Source of the DNA: Sulfidibacter corallicola
Lineage (GTDB): Bacteria; Acidobacteriota; Holophagae; Acanthopleuribacterales; Acanthopleuribacteraceae
Assembly: GCF_017498545.1 (NCBI RefSeq)
Contig: NZ_CP071793.1
Coordinates: 6,213,001 to 6,277,000 of the forward strand
Direction: 5' to 3'
Length of the DNA: 64,000 nt
The notes under the pieces are model-generated. The model was not told the DNA's origin, ran no database searches, and saw only the letters and a list, made by a program, of their open reading frames with translations. Shown here one piece after another: positions 39,353 to 48,542 of this stretch (within the stretch, counting starts at the first letter, position 1; every line of letters begins with the position of its first letter). Both the position numbers and the translations under genes were made by a program.

Positions 39353-42300
39353 ATGCACCCGATACATCTGAATCTGAGCAAGATAGGGCGACAACTCCTG
39401 CGACAGAGAATTGCGCGCATGTTCGTCCAGGCGTTTTTTGCCACGGCGATCTATTTGCTCGTCTATTGTCTGGCCATTCTCGTGATCAAGAGCATGTCGC
39501 TGACCTGGTTTGGTTTGTTGTGGCTGCCGGTGTTGGTCGGGACCTTGTTGGTGGCGCTCCTGCCGTGGCAATGGTGGCGGCTGCGCAACGTGCGCCAGGT
39601 GGCCAATTTCGTCGAAGACCGCATTCCCAAAATGGCCCTGACCATTCACTCCGCGCTCGATTTTCTCGAAGATCGTTCCGACCAGTCGGAGCGATTCCTA
39701 CGCGAAGCCTACGTGGAGCAGGTCGCCAAGAAACTGAGCGGACTCAACATTCGCGAACAGCCGCTCATTCCCTGGAATCGCTACGGCATGATGGCATTGG
39801 CCGCGAACGTGTTGATTTGGGGGCTGTTCCACGGCGCCATCCTGGACAAATTCTACAATCCCCGCGTGAGTTTCGGTCAGACCCACCTCGACTTGAACGA
39901 GGGCAGCATTACCATTTTCGAACCGGAATACACCCAAATTCCCGGCCGCACCCTGCCGCTTCGACCTGGTGCCTTTCGCGCCTACCCCGGCAGCCGTGTG
40001 CGTTTCATGGTGCAACTGCCTTCCGGCGCGCGCGAACTCTTCCTGGACGATGGGGTGGAGAAACCCCATCCCCTGCGTCGCAGTGAGGGCAACGAGGTCA
40101 CGCACGAGTTCGTGTTGTTGGAAGACACCACGTTGCGATTCCTGGTCAGTGATTCGGCCAATGGCGGCCAAACCCAGCCCTACCAGTTCCAGGTGAAAAC
40201 CGATCAGGCTCCGGAAGTGCTGCTGCGCGGTCATACGCCCGAGGGCATGCTGAACGTGCTGGATCCCCTGATCATCGAAACCGAGATCAAGGACGACTTC
40301 GGCATCAAGCAGCTCGAGGCGGTGGTGACCTGGAAGGGCGGCGAGAAGCGCATCGACATCGCCGTACCGCAGGGACGCAAGAATCATTTCATCACCCGCA
40401 ATCAGTGGTACCTGAGCGACCTGGGCCTGGACAAGGCCGAATCGTTCAGCATCTACCTGGAGGCCAAGGACAACAACCCGATCAACGGGCCTGGCGTAGG
40501 CCGCTCCCGCGAATTGACCTACGAACTGGAGAGTCCCGAGCGCAAGTACGACGAGTTCATGGAAATGGCCCGTCAACTGCTCGATATCATGACCCACACC
40601 CTCGGTGACAATCTGGACACCGACCTGCCGCCCCAACCGGAAAAGGCCGTGTTGCAGGAAGCCAAGGACCTGGGCAAGAGCATTCGCAACGGACTCTACC
40701 GGGCCAGCGACCTGACCAACACGTTGATCACCAAGGTGCGCGATACGCCGAACATCACCCGGCTCGACCAGAACTTCCTGTATCAGTACCGCAACAAGAT
40801 CAACAAGCGGGCGCGATCGCGATCCGAAATGGATTTGCTGTTCGCGAATGTCATCTACAACCCCACGGTCAACAATTCCTTCCGAAGGTTGCAGGGCCAA
40901 CACATGCTCGAGGAGCGCGATCTGGAGGCACTCACCTACGAGTTGTTGCTTCAACTGAAGATGTGGGCCATTTTGGAGCTGGAACGCCAGAACAACGAAT
41001 TGGAAGACAACCTCGATCAGCTTCAGGAACTGTTGGACAACAGCGAGAACATGGATAGCCAGGAATTGGCCGAGATGTTCGAGAAGCTCATGAACGAAGT
41101 GATGAAGGACTTCCAGGACATGATCCAGAAAGCCGCGCAGCAGATGGATATGTCGATGGAGGAGTTCATGAACAGCGACGCCATGCAGTTTTCCGAAGAC
41201 ATGATGGAACAGTTGAAGCAGCAGATCATGGAGGCCCTCAAGGAAGGCGACATCGAAAAGGCCAAGCGCTTGATGGAGCAAATGCGCCAGCAGATGCAGG
41301 GCGCCATGAATTCGATGCGCGAGACGATGGGCGAGATGTCCCCCGAAATGCGCGAAATGATGGCGCAGATGCGGGAGTTCATGGGCCTGTTGCGCGAGCT
41401 CAAGGAGCGCGAAGAGAACCTCGAGCGCGAGACCCAGGCGCTGCGGCGCGAGCTGGACAAGCAGATGGGCGGCAACAATGCCGAACTCAGCGAGCAGGAT
41501 CAGGGCGAGCACAAGAAGATCATGGAAAACATCCACAAGATGTTGACCGAGCTCTACAACCGCCTGGTCGATTTCAATTCCGAGGATCTCTCCCAGCAAT
41601 TGGTCGAACAAATTGCCGAACAGCGCACCCAACTGGACAACAGCGGCCTGTCCGATCGGCAACGGTTGGAGGTGGAGCAGGGCATCCGCAAGTTGGAGCA
41701 AACTTTGGACTTCATCGGCCGCAACGGCCTGGATCGGCTCCAGAACATGACCCTCAACGGCTTGGAGCACACCGAGAAGATGCAGGACTACCTGGATCAG
41801 GGTGAGCTGATGTTGAGCCTCGAGACCGGCCTCAAGCTGGAATCGTTCCTGGTTCGCGGCGAGCGGGTCGCCGACCGCACCGTACCCCAGGAGATGGAGG
41901 ATCATCCGCGAGCCAAGGATACCTTCCAGGAGGCGCGGCGCGAGCTGTACGAGATTCTGGATGCGTTGCAAAACTTGAAGAACCAAATGGAAAACCGCCG
42001 GATGCAATTCATGCAGGCTCAAAACGAGGAACGGCAACGGCAACTGGGCGAGAAGCAGGCGAAGCTGCAGGAAATGATCGAGCAATTCCAGCAGCAGGCG
42101 CAGGATTCCCTGGGCGGTTCGCCCCTGTTCCAAAAACTGGAAGACATCGGCCTGTCCATGAAAAACGCCGAACGAAAACTGGATGGTTCCCGATTGGAGG
42201 GCGCCGTTCAATACGAGCAGGAGGCATTGCAGAAAATTGGTGAACTCATGGAGCAACTTCAGCAGGCACAACAACCTAACCCCGGAAGTCGGCGACCCAT

Positions 42301-42496
42301 GATGGGCGGAATGCAAATGCAGCGCGAACGAATGCAGGGCGATCCGCTAATCAAAGACTTCTACATTCCCGATAGTCAGAAGAAAGCCTCACGAGATGAG
42401 ATGAAAGACGCCATCCGCAAGCAACTTCAAAAGAATTTGCCGGATGCGTACGGCAAGGAGATCAGGAAGTACTATGAGAAACTCATGGACCAGTAG
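39353..42496 (+). CDS. DUF4175-type membrane protein with long Met-rich coiled coil
   Basis: 1047 residues. Two N-terminal helices (about 22-42 and 45-65) and a third near 145 are followed by beta-rich extracytoplasmic sequence (about 170-400). From about 480 to 1010 the protein is almost entirely helical coiled coil rich in Glu, Gln, Lys and Met. Residues 567-677 contain 25 methionines ('MEQMRQQMQGAMNSMRETMG'). The architecture fits the DUF4175 proteins that accompany DUF4159/VWA/MoxR genes. The long rod could span the periplasm or hold client proteins. Its 3' end overlaps the next gene by 23 bp. Confidence 0.85.
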   Translation: MHPIHLNLSKIGRQLLRQRIARMFVQAFFATAIYLLVYCLAILVIKSMSLTWFGLLWLPVLVGTLLVALLPWQWWRLRNVRQVANFVEDRIPKMALTIHSALDFLEDRSDQSERFLREAYVEQVAKKLSGLNIREQPLIPWNRYGMMALAANVLIWGLFHGAILDKFYNPRVSFGQTHLDLNEGSITIFEPEYTQIPGRTLPLRPGAFRAYPGSRVRFMVQLPSGARELFLDDGVEKPHPLRRSEGNEVTHEFVLLEDTTLRFLVSDSANGGQTQPYQFQVKTDQAPEVLLRGHTPEGMLNVLDPLIIETEIKDDFGIKQLEAVVTWKGGEKRIDIAVPQGRKNHFITRNQWYLSDLGLDKAESFSIYLEAKDNNPINGPGVGRSRELTYELESPERKYDEFMEMARQLLDIMTHTLGDNLDTDLPPQPEKAVLQEAKDLGKSIRNGLYRASDLTNTLITKVRDTPNITRLDQNFLYQYRNKINKRARSRSEMDLLFANVIYNPTVNNSFRRLQGQHMLEERDLEALTYELLLQLKMWAILELERQNNELEDNLDQLQELLDNSENMDSQELAEMFEKLMNEVMKDFQDMIQKAAQQMDMSMEEFMNSDAMQFSEDMMEQLKQQIMEALKEGDIEKAKRLMEQMRQQMQGAMNSMRETMGEMSPEMREMMAQMREFMGLLRELKEREENLERETQALRRELDKQMGGNNAELSEQDQGEHKKIMENIHKMLTELYNRLVDFNSEDLSQQLVEQIAEQRTQLDNSGLSDRQRLEVEQGIRKLEQTLDFIGRNGLDRLQNMTLNGLEHTEKMQDYLDQGELMLSLETGLKLESFLVRGERVADRTVPQEMEDHPRAKDTFQEARRELYEILDALQNLKNQMENRRMQFMQAQNEERQRQLGEKQAKLQEMIEQFQQQAQDSLGGSPLFQKLEDIGLSMKNAERKLDGSRLEGAVQYEQEALQKIGELMEQLQQAQQPNPGSRRPMMGGMQMQRERMQGDPLIKDFYIPDSQKKASRDEMKDAIRKQLQKNLPDAYGKEIRKYYEKLMDQ

Positions 42497-44150
42497 ACTT
42501 CTGTTTTACTTGGGCCTGGCGCTTCTCGTCGGGGGGCTGTACGGTCAGGACGAGCCGGGGGAGGCGTCAACGCCGGATTCTTCGAAGGAAAACACCTCGA
42601 TGAATCTGGTTTTGCGGGATGCCCATGAAATAGCCAGACAAATGGGGGAAATCATCCGTCTGTTGCGTGCGCTGCAGCCGGAAGAAGCGGCGCGTGCCCT
42701 GAACCGCACCACGCTGACCCCCGATCTGGAGCATTTCCTGCGCGGTTGGATCTTTCACCAACAGGGCAATTACGACAGTGCCTTCGAGCACTTCTCGAAG
42801 GTGAATCGCGAAAACCTGGAAGGCGACGGTTTTCTGAGCAACCGCTTCGACGAACTCTCCAAGACCGCCCAGAAACTCAAGGACTTCGAGGTGTTCGAGA
42901 CGGCGAATTTCAGCATTCGCTATCAGGACGGACCGGACAAGGTCATGCTGTCCTACCTGCCCGAAGTGCTCGAGAACATTTACGCGTCCTATGCCAAGGC
43001 CTTCCATTTCAACCGTGGCGACAAGATCATCGTGGAAGTCATGCCGGACTACCAACTGTTCGCCTATGCCTCCGCCCTGACCAAGGAACAGATCGAGACC
43101 ACCGGAACCATCGCCCTCTGCGTGGAGAACCGACTGGTCATGATCACGCCCCGTCGCGTCGCGCGCGGATACTACTGGCCCGATGTCCTTGCCCACGAGT
43201 ACGTCCACTACATCCTCACCAAGCACAGCCGCGACAATGCGCCGCTGTGGTTCCAGGAGGGCGTGGCCAAGTACTTCGAAACCAAGTGGGAACGTCCGGA
43301 TGCGGATCCCTTGGGCGAGGCCTTGGAAACCAGTCTCGCCAAGGCCATCCAAAAAGGCGAGTTTCTCACCGTCCAACAGATGATGCCCTCGTTCGCGGCC
43401 CTTCCGACCGCGGAACTGGCCATGCAGGCCTATGCCCAGACCGCCTCGATGGTGGATTATCTTTGCGAACTCCAGGGTGAGGATTTCATCTACCAGGTGG
43501 CCGTGGCGCTGCGCCAGGAGCCCGAGGTGGACGCCGTGTTGCGCGAATCTCTGGGCATCGAGTTCTCGGCCTTCGAGGAGAATTGGAAGCAATGGGCGTC
43601 CAATCGCGGGTACCGCATCCACGCCCACGTCGGCGGTGCGGATGGCGTCAAGCTTCTCGACGAGGACGAATCCAGCGAGGCGATTCGCGAGCTCGAGGAA
43701 GCCGACGAAGCCAACAAGAAACACACGCGGTTGGGCGATCTGCTGCTGGAGCGCGGTCGGTACAGCGCCGCCCTCAAGCAGTATCGCAAGACGGTGGTTT
43801 CGGGCGAGAAAATCCACCGCCAAGTTCTGCTCCGCATGCTGCGGTGCCAACAGCACCTCAACCGGAATCGGGAGATCATCGAGTACATCGACGAGAACGT
43901 GACGCGTGTTCAGGAAGATGCCACGATGTTGGTTTACCAGGCGCGCGCCTATCTGAGTCTCGATCAGAAAGCCAAGGCGATCGACCGCCTGGATCTGGCG
44001 GTTCGCGTCAATCCCTTCTACCCCGAGATCTACCGCCTGAAGCTGTTGGCCCTGGACCAGGACAAGCAGGCCGGAGAAGTGGAAAAGATGAACACCATTT
44101 TGGAGTTGCTCCACAAGCGTCCGGTGGAAAACAAAGAAACCAAGAGTTGA
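42474..44150 (+). CDS. Exported peptidase-MA-type metalloprotease with TPR repeats
   Basis: 558 residues from ATG 42474 (AGGAAG upstream), overlapping the DUF4175 gene by 23 bp. A signal peptide covers about 1-25 ('LLFYLGLALLVGGLYGQ'). The zinc-protease motif HExxH is present as 'VLAHEYVHYILTKHS' (about 241-245), followed by 'PLWFQEGVAKYFE', whose Glu is the likely third ligand, as in peptidase_MA_2. The last 180 residues look like TPR helices ('LGDLLLERGRYSAALKQYRK'). Presence of an HExxH protease in this cluster is notable, as the usual sets hold only VWA, DUF58 and MoxR proteins. It may process clients of the complex; that is inference. Confidence 0.85.
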   Translation: MRNSWTSRLLFYLGLALLVGGLYGQDEPGEASTPDSSKENTSMNLVLRDAHEIARQMGEIIRLLRALQPEEAARALNRTTLTPDLEHFLRGWIFHQQGNYDSAFEHFSKVNRENLEGDGFLSNRFDELSKTAQKLKDFEVFETANFSIRYQDGPDKVMLSYLPEVLENIYASYAKAFHFNRGDKIIVEVMPDYQLFAYASALTKEQIETTGTIALCVENRLVMITPRRVARGYYWPDVLAHEYVHYILTKHSRDNAPLWFQEGVAKYFETKWERPDADPLGEALETSLAKAIQKGEFLTVQQMMPSFAALPTAELAMQAYAQTASMVDYLCELQGEDFIYQVAVALRQEPEVDAVLRESLGIEFSAFEENWKQWASNRGYRIHAHVGGADGVKLLDEDESSEAIRELEEADEANKKHTRLGDLLLERGRYSAALKQYRKTVVSGEKIHRQVLLRMLRCQQHLNRNREIIEYIDENVTRVQEDATMLVYQARAYLSLDQKAKAIDRLDLAVRVNPFYPEIYRLKLLALDQDKQAGEVEKMNTILELLHKRPVENKETKS

Positions 44151-44212
44151 GTCGGGTTTTTGCGCGGGTTCGGTTCCGCGGATCCTTTATTCGCTTTGTT
44201 TAAGGAGACATT

Positions 44213-45232
44213 ATGACCATTGCGTCCACGGAGATATCGGCCGATCACCAGCTTTTTCGCGAAAAAGTCGCCGATGTGCACAAGGGATACGAAGATCTCA
44301 AGACCGAAATCGGCAAGGTGGTCATCGGGCAACAGGCGGTTGTTGACCTGATGATCATTTCCATGTTCACCAGCAGCCACTCCCTGTTGATGGGGGTTCC
44401 CGGCCTGGCCAAGACACTGCTGGTTCACACTCTGGCGGATGCCACCTCGCTCGATTTCACCCGTGTCCAGTTCACGCCCGACATGATGCCCAGCGACCTG
44501 ATCGGTACCGAGATCCTGCAGGAGGATCGCGCCACCGGACAACGGGCCTTCAAGTTCGTCAACGGCCCCTTGTTCACCAATTTGCTGCTGGCCGACGAGA
44601 TCAACCGGACCACGCCCAAGACCCAGGCGGCCCTGCTCCAGAGTATGCAGGAGCGCCAGGTGTCGGCCGCGGGCACGACCTACAAGCTCGAGCCGCCGTT
44701 TTTGGTGTTCGCGACCCAGAACCCCATCGAGCAGGAGGGGACCTACCCCTTGCCCGAAGCCCAGTTGGACCGTTTTCTGTTCCGGATCGACGTGACCTAT
44801 CCCAAGCAGGACGAGGAAATCCGGATGGTCATGAACACCACTTCGCGCGAGGAATCGACAGTTCTGCCCGTCTACACGCGCGAACGGCTCCTGGAGCACC
44901 AGGCCCTGGTGCGTGCCATTCCCGCCAGCGAGACCGTGGTCAAGTACGCGGTGTCGCTGGTGCGTTCCACCCGTCCGCACGGTGAGGGCGCCAATCCCTT
45001 CGCTTCCGAAAACATCCGTTGGGGTGCGGGCCCCCGCGCCAGCCAGTCGCTGATTCTGGCGGGCAAGGCGCGTGCGTTGTTGGACGGACGCTACGCGGTG
45101 GAAAAAGAGGACATCGTGGCGTTGGCCCAGCCGATTTTGGTGCACCGCATCATGCCCACCTTCCAGGCCGAGGCCGAGGGCATCACTTCGGCCAAGATCA
45201 TTCAGCACTGCCTGGATACCGTGCGTATCTGA
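44213..45232 (+). CDS. MoxR family AAA+ ATPase
   Basis: 339 residues. Walker A is GVPGLAKT (61-68), Walker B is 'NLLLADEINR' (about 123-132), and sensor 1 is in 'FLVFATQNPIEQEGTYPLPEAQLDRF', the MoxR hallmark. The C-terminal lid has 'GAGPRASQSLILAGKARALLDGR'. MoxR proteins are chaperone-like ATPases that act with VWA-domain proteins, often for metal-cofactor insertion or complex assembly. In most related clusters moxR precedes the DUF58 gene; here it comes last, 62 bp after the peptidase gene, with AAGGAG before the ATG. No U-rich terminator is visible; a 7-bp stem GCAGGCC / GGCCTGC follows the stop. Confidence 0.95.
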   Translation: MTIASTEISADHQLFREKVADVHKGYEDLKTEIGKVVIGQQAVVDLMIISMFTSSHSLLMGVPGLAKTLLVHTLADATSLDFTRVQFTPDMMPSDLIGTEILQEDRATGQRAFKFVNGPLFTNLLLADEINRTTPKTQAALLQSMQERQVSAAGTTYKLEPPFLVFATQNPIEQEGTYPLPEAQLDRFLFRIDVTYPKQDEEIRMVMNTTSREESTVLPVYTRERLLEHQALVRAIPASETVVKYAVSLVRSTRPHGEGANPFASENIRWGAGPRASQSLILAGKARALLDGRYAVEKEDIVALAQPILVHRIMPTFQAEAEGITSAKIIQHCLDTVRI

Positions 45233-45359
45233 TCGCTGCAGGCCGGGCTCGCCTGGCCTGCTCGCGCGCTCAATCGAAGTGATCGAGGCCGGACGTACTC
45301 GTTTGATCGAGAGAGACGTCGGCCAAGTACGTTGCCCCGCAGTTCCCGCGTGGTTGTGA

Positions 45360-45868
45360 GTGACGTCGGGCCTGTAGGTGAGGGGGCCGCCCAGGCCAGC
45401 TTGCTCCACCAATCGAAGCGACTTGGCCCACGGTTAATCGGGATGCCCAAGAGCGAAGCCCACCCTTCCACAGAAGGTCCTCCGCCGAAATGCGTCGCCT
45501 CGTAGTTCCCGCATACCGAAAGAGGCGTCGTCGCTGTAGGTTGGCCGGCCCGGCCGACACTTCGGAGTAACCCAACCTACAGTTCTTCAGGATGCCAAAG
45601 AGCGAAGCCAATTCTTTCCCGAATCGCCCACTCCGAAACACCCATCCTCGTTGTTCCCTCATGCCGAGAGAGAAACCAGGCCTGTAGGTTGAACCGGACC
45701 GCGCTGGCTGCCAGCTCGACCCATCGAAACAACCTACGCTTCATCAGCGCGTTACGCCATCAGATAAAGCTCATCCAAGCCTTGCCTGCCACCGCCCGAA
45801 GAGCTCGCTCCGCTCTTTAGCGCTGTATCTCGTCGTTTCCTGGTTCGCTTCGATTGGTGGAGCAAGCT
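45360..45868 (+). repeat. Hairpin-repeat block downstream of moxR
   Basis: More units of the 15-16 kb repeat family. One clean hairpin is at 45541-45557 (TTGGCCG / CGGCCGA, loop GCC); a rearranged unit is near 45376-45415 and a partial one near 45683-45735. The right half-stem GGTGGAGCA at 45857-45865 is the start of a unit cut by the insertion sequence. No gene is visible in 45233-45868. Confidence 0.7.
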
Positions 45869-47598
45869 GAGGCTGTGTGAAAACTCATAACATGTATATT
45901 TATCAGTATTTTACGTTTATTTTTGCGCAATTTTGTGCTATAAGTCTTTTAAAACAAGTGAGGTATCCGTGTTTTATGAGATACATTTCAGGCACTCCTC
46001 GTGATCAAACCCAGATGTTTCCTCCCCTCATGGACGACTTTGTTGCTGAGGAGAATCCGGTTCGGTTTATTGATGCTTTTGTCGACTCGCTCGACATGGA
46101 AGAACTTAAATTCGTACGTTCCGAACCTAAAAAAACCGGGCGCCCTGGCTACGATCCCAAGGACCTGATCAAGCTCTATATCTACGGATATCTCAACAAG
46201 ATACGTTCCAGTCGAGGCCTCGAAAAGGAAACCCATCGGAACGTAGAGCTGATGTGGCTGATGCGTGGTCTGAAACCCGACTTCAAAACGATTGCCGATT
46301 TTCGCAAGAACAACAAAAAGGGGATCGCTGGGGTATTTCGCCAGTTCACCCTACTCTGCAAAAAGAACCAATTGTTCGGCTGTGAATTGCTCGGTATTGA
46401 CGGCAGCAAGTTCAAAGCAGTCAACAGCCAGGCACGGAACTTCAATGCCTCGCGTTTGGCGAAGGTGATAAGCCAGATCGAAGAACGCATCGAAGACTAC
46501 CTGGAAAAGCTGACCAAGCAGGACGAGAAAGAGGCAAAGGTTCAAAAGGCGACCAAGAAAGAGCTGAGAGAAAAAATCCGCAAGTTGACGGAGCAAAAGG
46601 AGGAATTGAAGGAGGCCGAAACTCGGTTGAAGGAGAGCCAAGATAGTCAGGTATCTCTTACAGATGAGGACGCCCGTGCAATGAGGGGAAGGCATGGGAA
46701 GACAGTGGGTTACAACGTGCAAATCGGAGTGGATCACAAGCACAAGCTGGTGGCGGCGGTGGATGTCAACCAAGCGCGAAACGATAAAGACCAGTTGAGT
46801 GGGATCAGCCTAAAATCAAAGGAAAATCTGGGGATCGAAAAGTGCGAGGTTGTAGCGGACAAAGGATATTACAGCCATCAGGAAATGGCGAAGTGTTTGG
46901 ATGAAGGGATTACACCGAGGGTGCCTCCCTGTAGAACCCGGCAGCAGACATCGGGTCGATTCACGAAAGAGGCATTCGTTTACGACAGGGACGCGAACAC
47001 CTACACGTGCCCGAACGGAGAGGTGTTGGAGCCCTTGAAAAAGAAGAGCTCAGAACAAGCGAAAACCATCTATAAAACGAAGGCTTGCAAAGGATGCCCG
47101 CTCAGAGATCAATGCACCACCGCAAAAAGCGGTCGACAGATCGAGAGAAGCGCATATGAAGATCAAATCGAGGAGTTAGAGCGGGAGAGCAAGAAAAAGG
47201 GCTTCCTGCAAAAGGCCCGAAAAGGGCTGGTGGAACATCCGTTTGGGGTGCTAAAGGCGAGCTTCCAGTATGGGAGTTTCTTAACGAAAGGAATGGAGAA
47301 CGTGAGGACAGAAATGAACTTGGCGGCCCTGGCCTACAACATGAAGAGGTTCTTCAACATCATGGGACAAGAAAGACTGATGGAAGCTCTGTAAGAATAA
47401 TACCGCGACTGAGTTGTAAGTTGTTTTAACCAAGCTAATTAAAAGATCAGGTGCTACCTCACCAGAAAAAGGAGACAGAAACCATCACCCCAAAGCCAAC
47501 AAGATAAGGATTAAGTTGCGGAACGGCCGGAACGGCCGGTGAAGAAAAAGAACCGGTGCAGGCCGAAACGAGGGAATTCAGGGTTTTCACACAGCCTC
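45869..47598 (+). mobile_element. Complete IS1182-family insertion sequence (1730 bp)
   Basis: Ends are perfect 16-bp inverted repeats, GAGGCTGTGTGAAAAC at 45869-45884 and its complement at 47583-47598. The flanking AAGCT is duplicated (45864-45868 and 47599-47603). One transposase gene fills the interior. It is AT-richer than the host DNA and sits inside a hairpin repeat unit, whose two halves reappear on either side. It looks intact and recently inserted. Confidence 0.93.
45976..47394 (+). CDS. IS1182-family transposase
   Basis: 472 residues from ATG 45976, with GTGAGG about 12 bp upstream; the frame opens 33 codons earlier at an ATG in the terminal region. The N-terminal DUF772-type segment ('YDPKDLIKLYIYGYLNKIRSSR') is followed by the first catalytic Asp in 'ELLGIDGSKFKAVNS' (about D142), a coiled-coil insert, the second in 'VVADKGYYSHQE' (about D295) and the Glu in 'GLVEHPFGVLK' (about E420). 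A Cys-rich 'KACKGCPLRDQC' motif near 390 is typical of the family. The frame is intact. TATAAG near 45936 may be its -10. Confidence 0.95.
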   Translation: MRYISGTPRDQTQMFPPLMDDFVAEENPVRFIDAFVDSLDMEELKFVRSEPKKTGRPGYDPKDLIKLYIYGYLNKIRSSRGLEKETHRNVELMWLMRGLKPDFKTIADFRKNNKKGIAGVFRQFTLLCKKNQLFGCELLGIDGSKFKAVNSQARNFNASRLAKVISQIEERIEDYLEKLTKQDEKEAKVQKATKKELREKIRKLTEQKEELKEAETRLKESQDSQVSLTDEDARAMRGRHGKTVGYNVQIGVDHKHKLVAAVDVNQARNDKDQLSGISLKSKENLGIEKCEVVADKGYYSHQEMAKCLDEGITPRVPPCRTRQQTSGRFTKEAFVYDRDANTYTCPNGEVLEPLKKKSSEQAKTIYKTKACKGCPLRDQCTTAKSGRQIERSAYEDQIEELERESKKKGFLQKARKGLVEHPFGVLKASFQYGSFLTKGMENVRTEMNLAALAYNMKRFFNIMGQERLMEAL

Positions 47599-47660
47599 AA
47601 GCTGCTCCACCTACAGCGACGACGCCACTCTCGTGATGCGGGAACCGCGGGGCGACGCAT
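47599..47660 (-). repeat. Right remnant of the hairpin unit interrupted by the IS
   Basis: Begins with AAGCTGCTCCACCTACAGCG, the complementary half of the unit left at 45857-45868, followed by 'ACGACGCCACTCTCGTGATGCGGGAAC'-type text in the same register as the reverse units at 15.7-16.3 kb. Confidence 0.65.
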
Positions 47661-47681
47661 TTCGGCGTAGGTCCTCCCAAC

Positions 47682-47708
47682 AAAAAAAGGAGCCCCGAGG
47701 GGGGCTCC
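47682..47708 (-). terminator. Rho-independent terminator of the putative sRNA
   Basis: Minus strand: GGAGCCCC, loop CCUC, GGGGCUCC, then seven U. Perfect 8-bp GC-rich stem. Confidence 0.88.
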
Positions 47709-47880
47709 CGAAATGAGGGAGGCAGGTTCTGGGAGCTACCTGCCGGAGGGACGGAGACAAGATCATGGAGGGATGACTCCATGGTCGGAGGGAGGTGGTG
47801 GGAAATCGTGTGACTCGGGTTTCGCGACCCGAAAGGGGCCGCTTGTGGGCTTTTCTCGCTGTCTGGGGGTTGCGGGAGTG
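47682..47880 (-). ncRNA. Putative C-rich small RNA (or structured 3' UTR)
   Basis: Read on the minus strand there are four hairpins in a row: stem UCGGGU/ACCCGA (47832-47815), CAUGGAG/CUCCAUG (47783-47764), GGCAGGU/ACCUGCC (47744-47721) and the terminator. Linkers and loops carry repeated CCUCC and UCCC (for example CCACCUCCCUCC, GUCCCUCC, GCUCCCAG, UCCCUC), complementary to Shine-Dalgarno sequence. This design is typical of C-rich trans-acting sRNAs. The 5' end is not certain: no strong promoter is visible, so it could be the 3' part of the transcript of the small gene at 48052-48312. Known housekeeping RNAs (RNase P, tmRNA, SRP) do not fit. Confidence 0.4.
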
Positions 47881-48051
47881 GGTTGGGTGAAGGGATGAAG
47901 TACCGAAACCACCAGGCAGCCAGAAAAACCTACATTCGGTCGGCGGAAGGTAAGGACAATCAGGCCGTTTTGGGAAAAATCAGGGTGTTCGGATTCCTTT
48001 CCCGATGGTGGGCCGCGTCGAGATCCGGGGCGTGGGTCGGGAGTGCGGGCG

Positions 48052-48312
48052 TCAAGCGGCGTTCCGCCTGCCGTGGTCCTCTTCGAAGGGAACACCTGGT
48101 GCGATTTCGATCTGGGTAGGGGAGGCCTGTTCCGAAGATGGGGCTTCTTCTCGGGATCTGGGTTCGGCTGGGCAGGACCGCTTCGAGGCGACGCCCCGGG
48201 CATCTTTTGTCGAGGGCGCTTCGCTTCGTTCCGAAAGCCGACCGGCGTGAAAGGCAAGAATGTTGGCGATGGTGAAAAGCGTACCGAACAGGAACCAGGC
48301 TGCGATATTCAT
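48052..48312 (-). CDS. Small single-pass membrane protein, unknown
   Basis: 86 residues from ATG 48312, with GGAGG 8 bp upstream. Residues about 3-21 ('IAAWFLFGTLFTIANILAFHAG') are one membrane helix; the tail is charged and low in complexity ('RLSERSEAPSTKDARG', 'EEDHGRR'), as expected for a cytoplasmic extension. A TACATT box about 45 bp before the ATG on the minus strand may be its -10. Divergent from the acyl-CoA dehydrogenase gene. I do not recognise a family, and overlapping frames compete, so the gene call is moderate. Confidence 0.5.
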   Translation of the reverse strand: MNIAAWFLFGTLFTIANILAFHAGRLSERSEAPSTKDARGVASKRSCPAEPRSREEAPSSEQASPTQIEIAPGVPFEEDHGRRNAA

Positions 48313-48542
48313 GGGCTCGACCTCCGTGCCGCTGCGTCGTATCCCTAATGTATCGCAGTGCCGAGACAGCCCTTGTCATCGACCCCAAAAAAGATCCTCA
48401 AAAAATGTAAATCAATGATTTTAAAAGGTTTGATTGTTTTGGCGTCGCGTGCGACGATCGCAACTCCCTGTCGAGACGTTTGGTTCACCGGAGCATTCGG
48501 GCGCAGATCCCGGCAAATCGGCCGCGGGCCCGCTCTCGAGCG

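Noticed and set aside
37067..42316. Long minus-strand open frames opposite the VWA and DUF4175 genes
   Set aside because: Mirror images of codon bias in the coding strand; Leu/His/Gln-rich text without domains.
47682..48000. RNase P RNA, tmRNA or 6S RNA near 47.8 kb
   Set aside because: The conserved core sequences of these RNAs are absent; only a generic C-rich hairpin RNA fits.
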